Below are positions 36,097 through 45,651 of a DNA stretch of 64,000 nucleotides, piece by piece. The stretch comes from Ciona intestinalis (Eukaryota; Chordata; Ascidiacea; Phlebobranchia; Cionidae): assembly GCF_000224145.3 (NCBI RefSeq), contig NC_020173.2, forward strand, positions 5,527,039-5,591,038, in the 5' to 3' direction. A model generated the notes under the pieces. That model was given only the letters and a program-made list of their open reading frames with translations, was not told the origin of the DNA and searched no databases. Within the stretch, counting starts at the first letter, position 1; every line of letters begins with the position of its first letter. Position numbers and translations under genes: made by a program.

Positions 36097-36710
36097 TGTT
36101 TCATGTGTTAGATAAACACATGTAAAAAATAGCAAACACTTTTAAGGATTTAAAGAGATTAAGAATTGAAAGTTTTTACCGTTTCGTTCGTTTTGTTACA
36201 ATTCCAATTTCATATTTTATTTTTATGCATATTTTCCACTGTAAATTTATTAAGAATGTGTAACTATTCAAATGTGGATCTGTAATTGAAACTTTTTCGT
36301 TTTATTAAAATTTACCATTTGTCTTTTGGTGAAAAGGTATTTCAGAAACTAGAAAAAGTTGACAAATATGATTCTGATAAATTGTGAATTTTTAGTAGAA
36401 AGAAAAGAATTAATCAGTTTTTAAACTAAAAGTTGTAGTTTCAATAAAAAAAAGGAAATTAAACATTTAGTTTGAAGCCTCATACTACATGGACAGCTTG
36501 GTTAGAGAAATTTTATGACATGATATTACATTTAAAAACTGTATGTCTATATCTTAATTGGTCTCATACAAAAAAATGAAGCCAGACTCGATGAAACATT
36601 TGCTTATTCAGTTGGATTTTTTATCAGATTTTCCCAACTGGACCAGATAATTTGGGAAGGGCCAGAGATCATTGCTAATTCCAAGTTAAGTTTATGAAAC
36701 AACAAAAACT
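36097..36710. other. Convergent 3' interval between STK36 and PPWD1
   Basis: AT-rich 3' flanks of two tail-to-tail genes. An AATAAA at about 36443 could serve STK36. No further gene or repeat seen. Confidence 0.6.
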
Positions 36711-39700
36711 TCACTTTACACTAATGTTAATAATCGAAATATCGTCATAAGGCTTATCAGTCTTAGGATGAACCTTAGCAGCAGCAATGTTATGCACAAC
36801 CTCCATTCCACTACTAACTCTTCCAAATACTGTGTGTTTGTTGTCCAACCACGGAGTGGGAACTACTGTGATAAAAAACTGGGACCCATTTGTGTTGGGA
36901 CCCGCGTTAGCCATACTTAATGTATACGGTCGGTCATGACGTAAAGATGGATGAAATTCATCTTCGAATTCTCCTCCCCAGATGCTCTCTCCTCCTGTTC
37001 CTGTTCCTTTAGGATCTCCAGTTTGTAACATGAAGCCCTGAGAGTTAATAATATGAATAAATGAATGTAAATAATTTATCCGCACATGGAAAGTTATGAC
37101 AGTCGTTATAACACGGGTGTTCTGTTTCAAAAATCATCTTCTTTAGTTAAAGATAAGGGACCTTACAGGCATTTTTAGACATCTCAAATAAAAGTGTATT
37201 CAATTGTAAATTCGTCAATACTAATGGCTAGTGAGCTAAGTCTGGATTTATAATTCATTCACCACTATTCGTTAGGTTAAGATATGTAGTTGAATGAAAA
37301 GACAGTATTAAACTACGGCTTTACATCATGTTGGTTATTCTGAGTAATTAGTAATTAAGGTAAGGGTGCTTATGTAGAGGATATGAGCACTGCTAGTCCT
37401 TATCATTATACTGAGAGCTATTGTGAGCTCAAGTTTAATTTAATTTGCTTGTGGTTTTATACTTAAGCATACAGACATGCTTAATGAGAAGCCAGTTAAA
37501 CCACCATACATGGTGAACAATACACATGTTAACAACCAAAGGCACCAAACTTTATAAATGTAGGAGGCTGGGATAGTTAGATAAGTTTTTCCGTGGAATG
37601 CAACACATAACCTACCTTAATAACACGGTGGAATATATGTCCGTTGTAATAACCATCTCGTGAATGAACACAGAAGTTTTCAACAGTCTTCGGACATTCA
37701 TTGGAAAATAGTTTCAAAACAATGTCACCCATAGAAGTATGTATTGTGGCATTTGAAAATATCTGAAATGAGTAATTAGTAACAATCAACGGCCGAATAA
37801 TAACCAACGAAGTATTTTTGCATTTAAAAATTATAAAATTTCCATTGTACATAGGTGAGGTCCTTCAGTAAGACACACTAGTTGGATTTAAAAAAACAAT
37901 TTGGAAAAAAAAATTTATTTAATTGATTAATGTCATTAGTAAGATTTTATTCTATATCGGTAAGCTCCTTTTCAGCATGACACTATGCCAGCAGCGTTTA
38001 GGCAATAGTCCCTTTATTACTCCATATAACAAGTTATGCCTATTCTATATGAGTGGGGACCTACACAAGGGCAAGGGATCTGTAGGCCAGAGTTAGTTCG
38101 AAAAACTAAAATATAATAAAGTTACAAATAACTCATCTGGTAAGAAAAACGTAATGTAGAAACACACTATATTTTCATATAAACTGTTAAAAGAATATTT
38201 ACATTATGCCAGGTAGCATAAGTAACAGAATATCATAATAACCACCTCTAGATATTATGACATCATAATGCTTACTCTTTTCTCTGTTTGAGTTTGCGTT
38301 GCTGCAAGAACTTCATCTTTGCTTGGTCGTTCGTTGAAAACGTCGCGATCCGTTCCTTTGGTGGATGATTCATCCGGGGTAATACGGGAAAACTGGCGGG
38401 GTAATGTGGGACGAAATGTTTATTTGGGGTTTCTACATATAACCTGAATACAGGTATACAGGTTTAATAGGTGGCAGGGTAGGTGGAATATTGGTGAAGA
38501 GGTTTGGTATATAGGTTGAAAAGATGACTGTATGGGATTATTTGGATTAAAATCACCTAACAGAAGCCAGTTAGTCTTGATTGTATGTTTAGGTCCAAAT
38601 TTACTATCTAATGCATTAAGGTGGCTGTACACAGTATCCGGAAGTTTTTTCTGTTTTGTCCGGATTTCGCTGCCGCATGGGGAACTCGGTAATGGGTTTG
38701 CATACGACTCCGCAAGCGAATTCGCATGCCGGATACTGTGTACAGCCACCTTTAAGCAGAAGACATTTTACGGTATAGTTTAATTTCAATAAAGTATATA
38801 GGTTACGGAACGAGAGACATAACTGCGATAATCCATCTGGCCTAAAGCCCATGCACCCTAATGTACCTTGTCATAAGGCCAAACCCTTACAGAATGACAG
38901 ACACAAATCAGGAGGAGTATCATTTCTATTCTTAACAAATATAGTATTCCACTTACAATATAAAACCTGTTCTTGCTATAAGCGGTAGCAAATATAGTTG
39001 GGTCCGATACAGTTCCTTGCAGCGCTGGGTTGTCCGAGGCTTTCATATCGGCCGTGATTGTCGCTTTCATCTTTGATACTGAGCCTTGGAACATAGAAAT
39101 ATTCAATAACCGAATATTTTCCATTTTCCCGATCATTCTGCAGCATCTGTGGTGTATTGTAGTTGTTATCACTATCAACAGTTGACACATTCATTTCTTT
39201 GTCATGAATATTATTTTAGACCATTTTAATCTGGAAACAAACATTTAACTACAAAACCCATCAAGTTACTTGTAAGCAAGCATGAGGTGATGCTTGCAGT
39301 CGTTATTACCAGATGTTCTGTTGTCTGTAACTTTATAGGGAATTGTTTTTTTTGTATGACTCACAATTTAAACAACTCATTAGTGAGAACTAAAACAGAA
39401 CACCAGTGATAGAACCTAAGAAGTTGCCCGCCACATACACCTCGTGCCTGCTTACGAGTTACCACATACAAAACTTTGAATGTGATTGTTGTTTTGCATG
39501 GCTAACAATTTAGACAACCAATAAGTGACTACTGAAAGTCTGTAACAGAACACCAGTGATAGAACTTAGAAGTTGCCGGCCACATAAGGATAAATAAATA
39601 CATAACATTTATTCAAATACTAAACAAATCTTCTCACTTGTTTGTATGTAGATTAATTATCTTTATTCCCAGCATTGTTGCGTAAAGAATGAACTTTCCT

Positions 39701-42613
39701 GTGTCGTCATAAACCACATTGTTACACGACAAACTTGATTCATTCTTCAACAACTCTCGCTCGACAGCGACCCTGCGACCAAACTCCATGTTGGCAAGTT
39801 GAGCTTTGGATCTTTGCAGTTCGATAAATGTCTGGAAACCAGTTTCACTTTTACTTTTTTAATTTTTAATTTGTATTTTTAGAAATTTTAAAGAATGTCT
39901 GAAAATCAGTTGTTTTTTTTCCGTATAGCCTACTTGTAATAAATACTTTGACAAAATATGTTTAAAACTTGTAAGTAAAACTAACTTCTAGATACCGTTT
40001 TTCCTAATAAAAAATTATTAAAAACCTCAAACAACACAAATTTAAATAAAATTGTGCCAAAGATTTAACAACTACCGACTTACATTTAATGACTCGTCAT
40101 AAACTCGAGATTTTTTTCCTGTGAGAAATTTAAAAACGATGACTCGGCGATTTGAAGTGATAACAGCGAACGTTGATCCATCGGGAGCGACCGAAATCGA
40201 CTGAGCGTGACATTTTAATCGAGCCAACTCGTAAAGGTCGGTGTCAGTTTTAAATTCAAATTTCACAACGGATTTTGGAAAAGTGTAATCATCTTCCTGC
40301 CCTGTGTATTTGGGTCAAATTATATAAATAAATAAAAGAATGTAAATTAATTATCCAAGCATGGCCGGAAAACGATAGTCGGTATATCACAGATGTTCTG
40401 TTTTACACACCTTGTGCTTGCTTACAGCTTATGGCTGACAATTTACACAACCTAAATGGTTGGAACAATTACCATTAAGTATCTTTCCCAAGAACACATA
40501 CGCTCACAATGGTAGCAACGAGCCTTGAACCCATAATCATTAGATAGGCGTGCTAACCAATTGTGCCACAGCTTGGGTGTTAAAGATTTTCTGTTCGATT
40601 TCGATACATCACTAATTCACACCACCCAACCTACGATCACTAAACCACACCCCCCCACCTGACCAGTACTCCAGCATCCCTTGCTTATCAGCAGATATGG
40701 CAGTTTTAAAGGTCGGGTTGTATTTTATGCAGGTCACTTCCTGTTGGTGAACTTTGACCTCATGTAAGGGGGAAGCCCCTCCTCTGGAAAAGAAACACAA
40801 ATAAAAAATAGATATATTCGGGATTTGAGAACTAAAACTTAAACAATTATTGAATATATATTTATATTAAATTGAACAAAAATTAAAAAAGTGAAATAAA
40901 AACTTTCTAGAATCAAACAGACAAAAATTAAAATAAAAAACTTGAGTATTATTGGGTTAAATATATATTTCTAAACCAAATAGAAATACCAAACTTAGTC
41001 CCTCTAACCTCCCATCATATATAAAGATACTTCCTTCACCAAACTTAGCTACAGCTACTGTAAATATTCGGCTACCCGATGAGAAAACCCATTCGCTGAC
41101 ACTGGGTGTGTACCTGGGGAAATTTGGCGAAATATAAAAAAGTAAAAATGAAGAATGGATACATACTGAGTGTGTACATGGTGTATAAGGTGAAATTAAA
41201 TATTAAATTTTAAATGCAGCACAGAAAAAAATATACATTTAAAGTACAGCGCGAAAAAAGAAATTATTTTAAATACAACATAGAAAAAAAAAAAAATTAG
41301 CACAAAAAAATGATTTAAAATGCAGCATAGATAATTAAATATATTATACACGAACAAGATCCTTTTACAGATCATAAAAATTTTTCATTAAAGATGTAAA
41401 ATAAAACAGATAAAACAAAACTGCAAAAAAAGCGAAATTCCTTGTGATTTTGTAAGTAATAAATTTTAAACAATTATTGGAACTCTACTCAAATAAACAA
41501 CTTCTTACCCCAGTTTAATCATGTTGATCATATCAAAGTTAATAACATCAAACACCTTCATAGCTTTGTCCTGAGATACCGTGCACATAAGTTCACCGTT
41601 GTAGCTTACTGACATACAAGTGATTGCTCCAAGGTGGGCCCTGTTATTTATATGGGTTAGGAAAGAAATAAATCAAATTTTTTATGGTAAAAGGAGAGAG
41701 CTCAGCCTAATTAAACTAAGGGAGCAGTATAAGCTAAGGTGGGCCCTTTTATATAAAAATTACATAACATGGGTAAGGTAACACTAACAAATAAATTATG
41801 GTAAATTTTGCTAAATGTAAAAAACAGTCTATATAAACTAAAGGTACATTTACATTATAAGCAATGACCCAATTGCAGGCATCCCAGGGTAATTAGGCAC
41901 TCAGCCACTCACTAGATATATAAATTGGTTCTAAGACAAGACAAAATAACTTTCAATTTGCCTGCGACTGATCCCTTGTAATTAAGCAGTACGCAAATAC
42001 AGTTAAAAAGGTATAAAAATGTTGAAGCAAAAATTTTAAATGGAGCATACCACAGAAAAATAAATTTGTAAAAAGAAATGCTCAAATGTGATCTATCTAA
42101 AGGTATCACAAAGTTTTAAAAAACAAAAAACGATTCTGAGAAAATCACTTAAAAAGTCAGCTATTAAAAATAGATTTTTAACCTGAAGTGTTTCACAAAC
42201 TCAATTCCTCGTTCTTGTTTCTTCCAAAACTTGACGTGCCCGTCGCAACTTGCAGTCAACACGAAGTCAGTTTTAGTGACAGCCACGTGAGTTATATTGT
42301 CTCTATGCATGTAACTACGCTCATATCTATCAGAGCTGGGCATGTTGTCCAGATAAGTTTGTTCATATGGCAACACTGGAAGAAATTGGTTTGGAAACAC
42401 TGGTTAAAACTTCATTGTTTTTAAACATTTTTTTAATTCACCAGCTTTGCTACAATTTTCAGGTTTCCTTTATCACGGCGCTAAAAAATGACCAAACCAC
42501 AAACCTTTAATTTTCTTTGGTTTTGCAGCTTCTTGTGGCATGGGACCGACCCATTCCTCTTCATCATCATCGTTGTCAAGGGAACGCTTTGTTCCTTTTT
42601 CTTCATCAGCCAT
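36711..42613 (-). CDS. PPWD1: Peptidylprolyl isomerase with WD repeats, 11 exons
   Basis: Nuclear cyclophilin-type prolyl isomerase associated with the spliceosome. Exons, in transcript order: 42505-42613, 42183-42375, 41509-41640, 41009-41113, 40659-40783, 40084-40301, 39638-39831, 38957-39146, 38276-38392, 37616-37762, 36711-37037. All phases agree, giving 618 residues against 646 in human. An acidic N-terminus with EEEWVGPMP leads into WD40 repeats (about 60-300, e.g. [36 protein letters not shown]), a linker ([14 protein letters not shown]) and a C-terminal cyclophilin domain (about 465-618). Active-site motifs are [28 protein letters not shown] and GRV. Introns carry SINE copies. Similarity to human PPWD1 is high throughout, so I am sure of the identity. 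The ATG lies 2 nt after an acceptor-like CCCTCTAG. Confidence 0.97.
38617..38755. mobile_element. TTAA-flanked palindromic MITE, copy 1 (PPWD1 intron 8)
   Basis: GGTGGCTGTACACAGTATCC at the left and GGATACTGTGTACAGCCACC at the right are inverted copies. TTAA lies at both ends, as expected of piggyBac-type target duplication. The interior is also partly palindromic (GCATACGAC/GTTTGCATACGA). About 135 bp, no coding capacity. The second copy is at 43711-43852. Confidence 0.8.
39260..39600. mobile_element. SINE-family fragments in PPWD1 intron 7
   Basis: Repeated blocks CACCTCGTGCCTGCTTACGA, GTTACCACATACAAAACTTTG, GGCTAACAATTTAGACAACC and CAGAACACCAGTGATAGAAC (the last at 39397 and 39547) show at least two rearranged copies in opposite orientations. 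Confidence 0.6.
40335..40575 (-). mobile_element. Best tRNA-derived SINE copy (PPWD1 intron 5)
   Basis: Read on the minus strand, the head carries a pol III A-box-like TGGCACAATTGGTTAGCACG and a B-box-like GGGTTCAAGGCTC, so it is tRNA-derived. The body has GGCTGACAATTTACAC and TGTTCTGTTTTACACACC on the plus strand. The tail is an (A)AATGAAT-type simple repeat near 40335. This copy shows that the many ACACCTCGTGCC fragments elsewhere in the window are pieces of one SINE family. A second copy with a recognisable head is at 47030-47270. Confidence 0.7.
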
Positions 42614-43081
42614 CACTAGAGGGCAGAAGAGAGTACAGATATCCGAAACTTAATGACAGTCACAACTTTGAAAATTCCTATTACCTAATAAGCTAAGAAA
42701 GATGGAAGTTTTAGAGAAAGCTGAGCTTACTAATGAACTTCATGGTGAATTTAAAAAAAACGTTTTTGAAAAATAAGCAAAAATTCTTATAAATTGGCAC
42801 AAAACTAAACCAGAACAGACTTAAGAAATAAATTGTTTTGTAATATTCCTACACAACAGTATACAAAGAGCAACATACAGAACATAGATGACTTAAAGTA
42901 GAACCAATTTTAAAACAAACAAAAACACAACATTTTCACAGCCACGATTTATGGTGGAATTTTCAATGAAATATTTCTATTATTGCAGAAGTGACAACCA
43001 ATACAAAGTTGAAATAAATGTTGTTAATATTTGGTTTGTCCGTGAAATTTTTCGCAACAAGTGGTCATAACTTTGTCATTT
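42614..43081. other. 468-bp spacer between RPA3 and PPWD1
   Basis: Separates the RPA3 stop from the PPWD1 ATG on the same strand. AT-rich, with no repeat family recognised and no obvious polyadenylation signal for RPA3 on the minus strand. It ends, in transcript sense, with a pyrimidine tract and CTAG 2 nt before the PPWD1 ATG. Confidence 0.5.
42616..42617 (-). promoter_or_regulatory. Splice acceptor 2 nt before PPWD1 ATG
   Basis: Minus strand: CTCTCTTCTGCCCTCTAG|TGATG. A strong pyrimidine tract and AG directly before the start codon are typical of a spliced-leader acceptor or a 5'-UTR intron end. Confidence 0.6.
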
Positions 43082-44383
43082 TCATTGAGAATATGAACAC
43101 AGGTTTGGGAACTTGTGTGTCATCTTAATTGCAGCATTATAGGCTTCAATATCTGCAACATGTATAATACTTATTACTGTGGATTTCATTCAATATATAT
43201 TATAAACAAGACAGTGGTCAAGGCATTTGGTTTGAAACCAGTGATACCAGATTCAAGGCTTGATCATATGATATAATGAATGAATGTAACTTATTTATCC
43301 CCGCATGGCGGGGCAACAACATTCGTTATAACACAGGTGTTCTGTTTCATACACAGCGTTCCCACTATGAGTTACCCCGTATAAAGCTCTCACACCCCAC
43401 CTAGTGATTCGCTTGAGTTCAACTGTCGATAAACGACGCAGTGAAGATTCTTTTCATACACAGCGTTCCCACTATGAGTTACCCCGTATAAAGCTCTCAC
43501 ACCCCACCTAGTGATTCGCTTGAGTTCAATTGTCGATAAACGACGCAGTGAAGATTCTCCTGTTGGTCAACGGTTCCCGTGACTTCAACTATTCCGTCAA
43601 GCAGTTCATTCAACTGCAAAGGGGGTTAGTTTATTAAATAGAAAAGGGGGTAATTTATGCTTGTGAAGAATCCTCTTTTCTTACATTATCTGCTATACGT
43701 AAGAACTAATCTTAAAGGTGGCTGTACACAGTATACAGCATGCAAACTCACAGGCGAAGTCGTATGCAAACCCATGTCCAATTCCGCATGTGGCAGCGAA
43801 ATCCGGACAAAACGGTCGAATTCCGGATACTGTGTACAGCCACCTTTAACTACCAACCCCTATCACCCCTCCCCCCTAACTAATAACCCTTAAGTACCAA
43901 CATCTTACACTTTTACTAGACTATTATCTACCATTCTTCCAAATCTATTCAGTTTAACAAACTTTGGCAATAAATTTTAATTGTTTTGAATATTCTTAAA
44001 TGGTAAACAAGCAAAGTTACCCCAGAACTTAAAAGAACCGTAATCTCTTTGTCCGATTCTGTTGACATTTGGAATGAACTTCCATCTGTAGAGATCTGGA
44101 ATATGGAAATGATATACACCTTATGCTCACTGTCGAGTTATAACATGGGTGTCTTCTTATACAACAGATACCAAACACACATGATGTATTCATACACCTC
44201 ATGCTCACTGTCAAGTTATAACATGGATGTATTATTTGACAATCCTATAATATTCCAAGTTAAAAAATATTAAGTCACCTTTTCTGGAGCAACAATTCCC
44301 ATCATTGTGACGCATTTTCCGACATTTTGTTTCATCATAGAAGCAACTATTCTAGGTCTGGGTTCCAAATACACGTCATCCAT
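43082..44383 (-). CDS. RPA3: Replication protein A 14-kDa subunit, 4 exons
   Basis: Smallest subunit of the RPA single-strand DNA-binding trimer, acting in replication, repair and checkpoint signalling. Exons: 44279-44383, 44021-44095, 43508-43613, 43082-43152. Phases are consistent, giving 118 residues (human 121). The peptide follows the human OB-fold order: MDDVYLEPRPRIVASMM, GKCVTMMGIVAPEK, then ISTDGSSFQMSTESDKEITV, then LNELLDGIVEVTGTVD (human has GIVEVVGRV at this place), then a C-terminal helix EAYNAAIKMTHKFPN (human LYNEAVKIIHDFPQ). The start is the only ATG near the exon 1 acceptor, which lies 3 nt upstream. The exon 3 donor region is duplicated in tandem. All exons are too short for simple ORF detection. 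Identity is confident from the pattern across four exons. Confidence 0.92.
43270..43395 (-). mobile_element. SINE tail fragment in RPA3 intron 3
   Basis: AATGAATGAATGTAACTTAT... on the plus strand, then GGGGCAACAACATTCGTTAT, TTCTGTTTCATACACAGCG and CACTATGAGTTACC. It abuts the duplicated exon junction, and its right portion was copied with it. Confidence 0.65.
43345..43558 (-). repeat. 107-bp tandem duplication spanning RPA3 exon 3 donor
   Basis: 43345-43451 and 43452-43558 match except for one base (AACTGTCG against AATTGTCG). Each copy holds part of the SINE, the 5' splice site CTAG|GTGGGG and about 50 bp of coding exon 3. The copy joined to the rest of exon 3 is the upper one; the lower copy is an orphan exon end within the intron. 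Extending to the lower donor would meet an immediate stop (GGT GGG GTG TGA). Confidence 0.92.
43655..43905. mobile_element. Inverted-repeat element interrupted by TTAA-MITE
   Basis: GTGAAGAATCC at the left and CTACCAACCCCTATCACCCC plus CTAACTAATAACCC to the right match the family seen at 31981-32090 and 55440-55560, read in the other direction. The TTAA-flanked MITE copy 2 sits inside it. Confidence 0.45.
43711..43852. mobile_element. TTAA-flanked palindromic MITE, copy 2 (RPA3 intron 2)
   Basis: TTAAAGGTGGCTGTACACAG at the left and CTGTGTACAGCCACCTTTAA at the right give about 16 bp of perfect inverted repeat inside TTAA. The inner part (GCAAACTC, CGTATGCAAACCCATG, GGCAGCGAAATCCGGACAAA) is closely related to copy 1 in inverted order, so the two copies are in opposite orientation. 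Confidence 0.85.
44105..44235. repeat. 71-bp minisatellite, ~2 units (RPA3 intron 1)
   Basis: ACACCTTATGCTCACTGTCG, AGTTATAACATGGGTGTCTT, then a second unit from about 44190. Same unit as the arrays at 58710-59150 and 61200-61770. Confidence 0.75.
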
Positions 44384-44386
44384 GTT

Positions 44387-44388
44387 CT
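44387..44388 (-). promoter_or_regulatory. Splice acceptor 3 nt before RPA3 ATG
   Basis: Minus strand: GATTTTTAACTCAG|AACATG. Same arrangement as PPWD1, STIL and the fucosyltransferase. Confidence 0.6.
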
Positions 44389-44709
44389 GAGTTAAAAATC
44401 TCTATCAAAACTTAAAGGAATTGTCAAAGAATCCCAACTTTTAACTTACTCCCCAGTACAAATAAATTTAGCGCGAAAGTAAAAGATACGCATGAATGAG
44501 TATAGCATTCCGCTAGTTGTCAGTATTAAATATTTTATACTTAAGGGCTCGAATATATTATTACAAGTTATATCTAATAATTAGTAACTCTTTAATACAA
44601 TGCGCAATTCAAGTTATTTTGTTCGCCTAATAACAGACGTGTACCCTTGCTACTAAACTACACCCTACAAGTGTAATGCACTTAACTATATTTGCTAAAA
44701 AAAACTAGG

Positions 44710-44907
44710 TATAGTATGGTGGGGGAAGATGGGACACATTTTCGTTCTATTTTCTCGTCGCATTTGGTAGTAAACAAAGAACATTCAAAGAATTGTAAAA
44801 CCGTATCCCCACGACTCCCATAGATCGTTGTTAATTGTTTAAAACACCATCAGGATATTTAGATATTATGTGCTAAAGGTGTCCCATCTTCCACCACCGT
44901 ACTATAT
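44710..44907. mobile_element. Full TA-MITE copy
   Basis: TATAGTATGGTGGGGGAAGA at the left, CCATCTTCCACCACCGTACT and TATA at the right, full core with GTAGTAAACAAAGAACATTC. Lies between STIL and RPA3. Confidence 0.85.
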
Positions 44908-45434
44908 ATATTTCTAAAACGCAGTGGTCCTTGATGATTTGTTCAAATTATCAGCTATACAGAAAAACACACATCTCCCAACTTACATGACTGAGACTAC
45001 TTGTATTTTTTTTCGTGAAAACAAGAAATCCATTCTACAACAGACTCTCAAAATACCTTTAACCTATTGAAGTGTCAGCAGTTCAGCACACAATTGTATA
45101 ACTATAGAGCATGAACACAAGTTTTAATAAATTATTCGATCAATAAACTCTACGAAACTACAAAAGAAATACAATCACAAATAAACTATACGCTTGTAAA
45201 TCACAAACAGTATACCAATATTTTGGATAAAACACAAACAGTGCACCAGTATGTTGGTAACAAATCCAGGTGCTACAAATTTGTGAACAAGTTAATATCA
45301 GAAACATACTGTGTACGGACAACAACACAAGCAGTATTAATTAAATGCTAAACAAAAATTATTTCATAAAAAAACGCAACAATTATATATTTTGATGTAT
45401 AAATGAAAACAACACGAAAGTTTGTGAAACAACA

Positions 45435-45582
45435 ACAAAGTGTTTCCAGATCAGCTTAAATTTTTGGGGTTTCCAGATTAGTTTTGATTTCCAGTGATTC
45501 CAGATTATTTTTGACTTGTAGTGTTTCCAGACCATTTTTGACTTCCAGTGTTTCCAGATCATTTTTGACTTCCAGTGTTTCC
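45435..45582. repeat. ~27-bp tandem repeat 3' of STIL
   Basis: Five or so units of GACTTCCAGTGTTTCCAGAT plus a CATTTTT spacer, more diverged toward the low-coordinate end. About 70 bp past the STIL stop in transcript sense, so it may lie in the 3' UTR. Confidence 0.75.
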
Positions 45583-45651
45583 TTCTAACCAATGCAAAGT
45601 GCTAATGCTAGGCCTCCATAGTTCCAACAATTTCATTCAGTTAACACTGCT

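Larger units (their letters stand above)
44384..45651. other. Interval between STIL and RPA3
   Basis: Contains a full TA-MITE (44710-44907), AT-rich unique DNA and a 27-bp tandem repeat near the STIL stop (about 45435-45582). No other exon found. The RPA3 acceptor-like CTCAG lies at 44387-44388. Confidence 0.6.
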
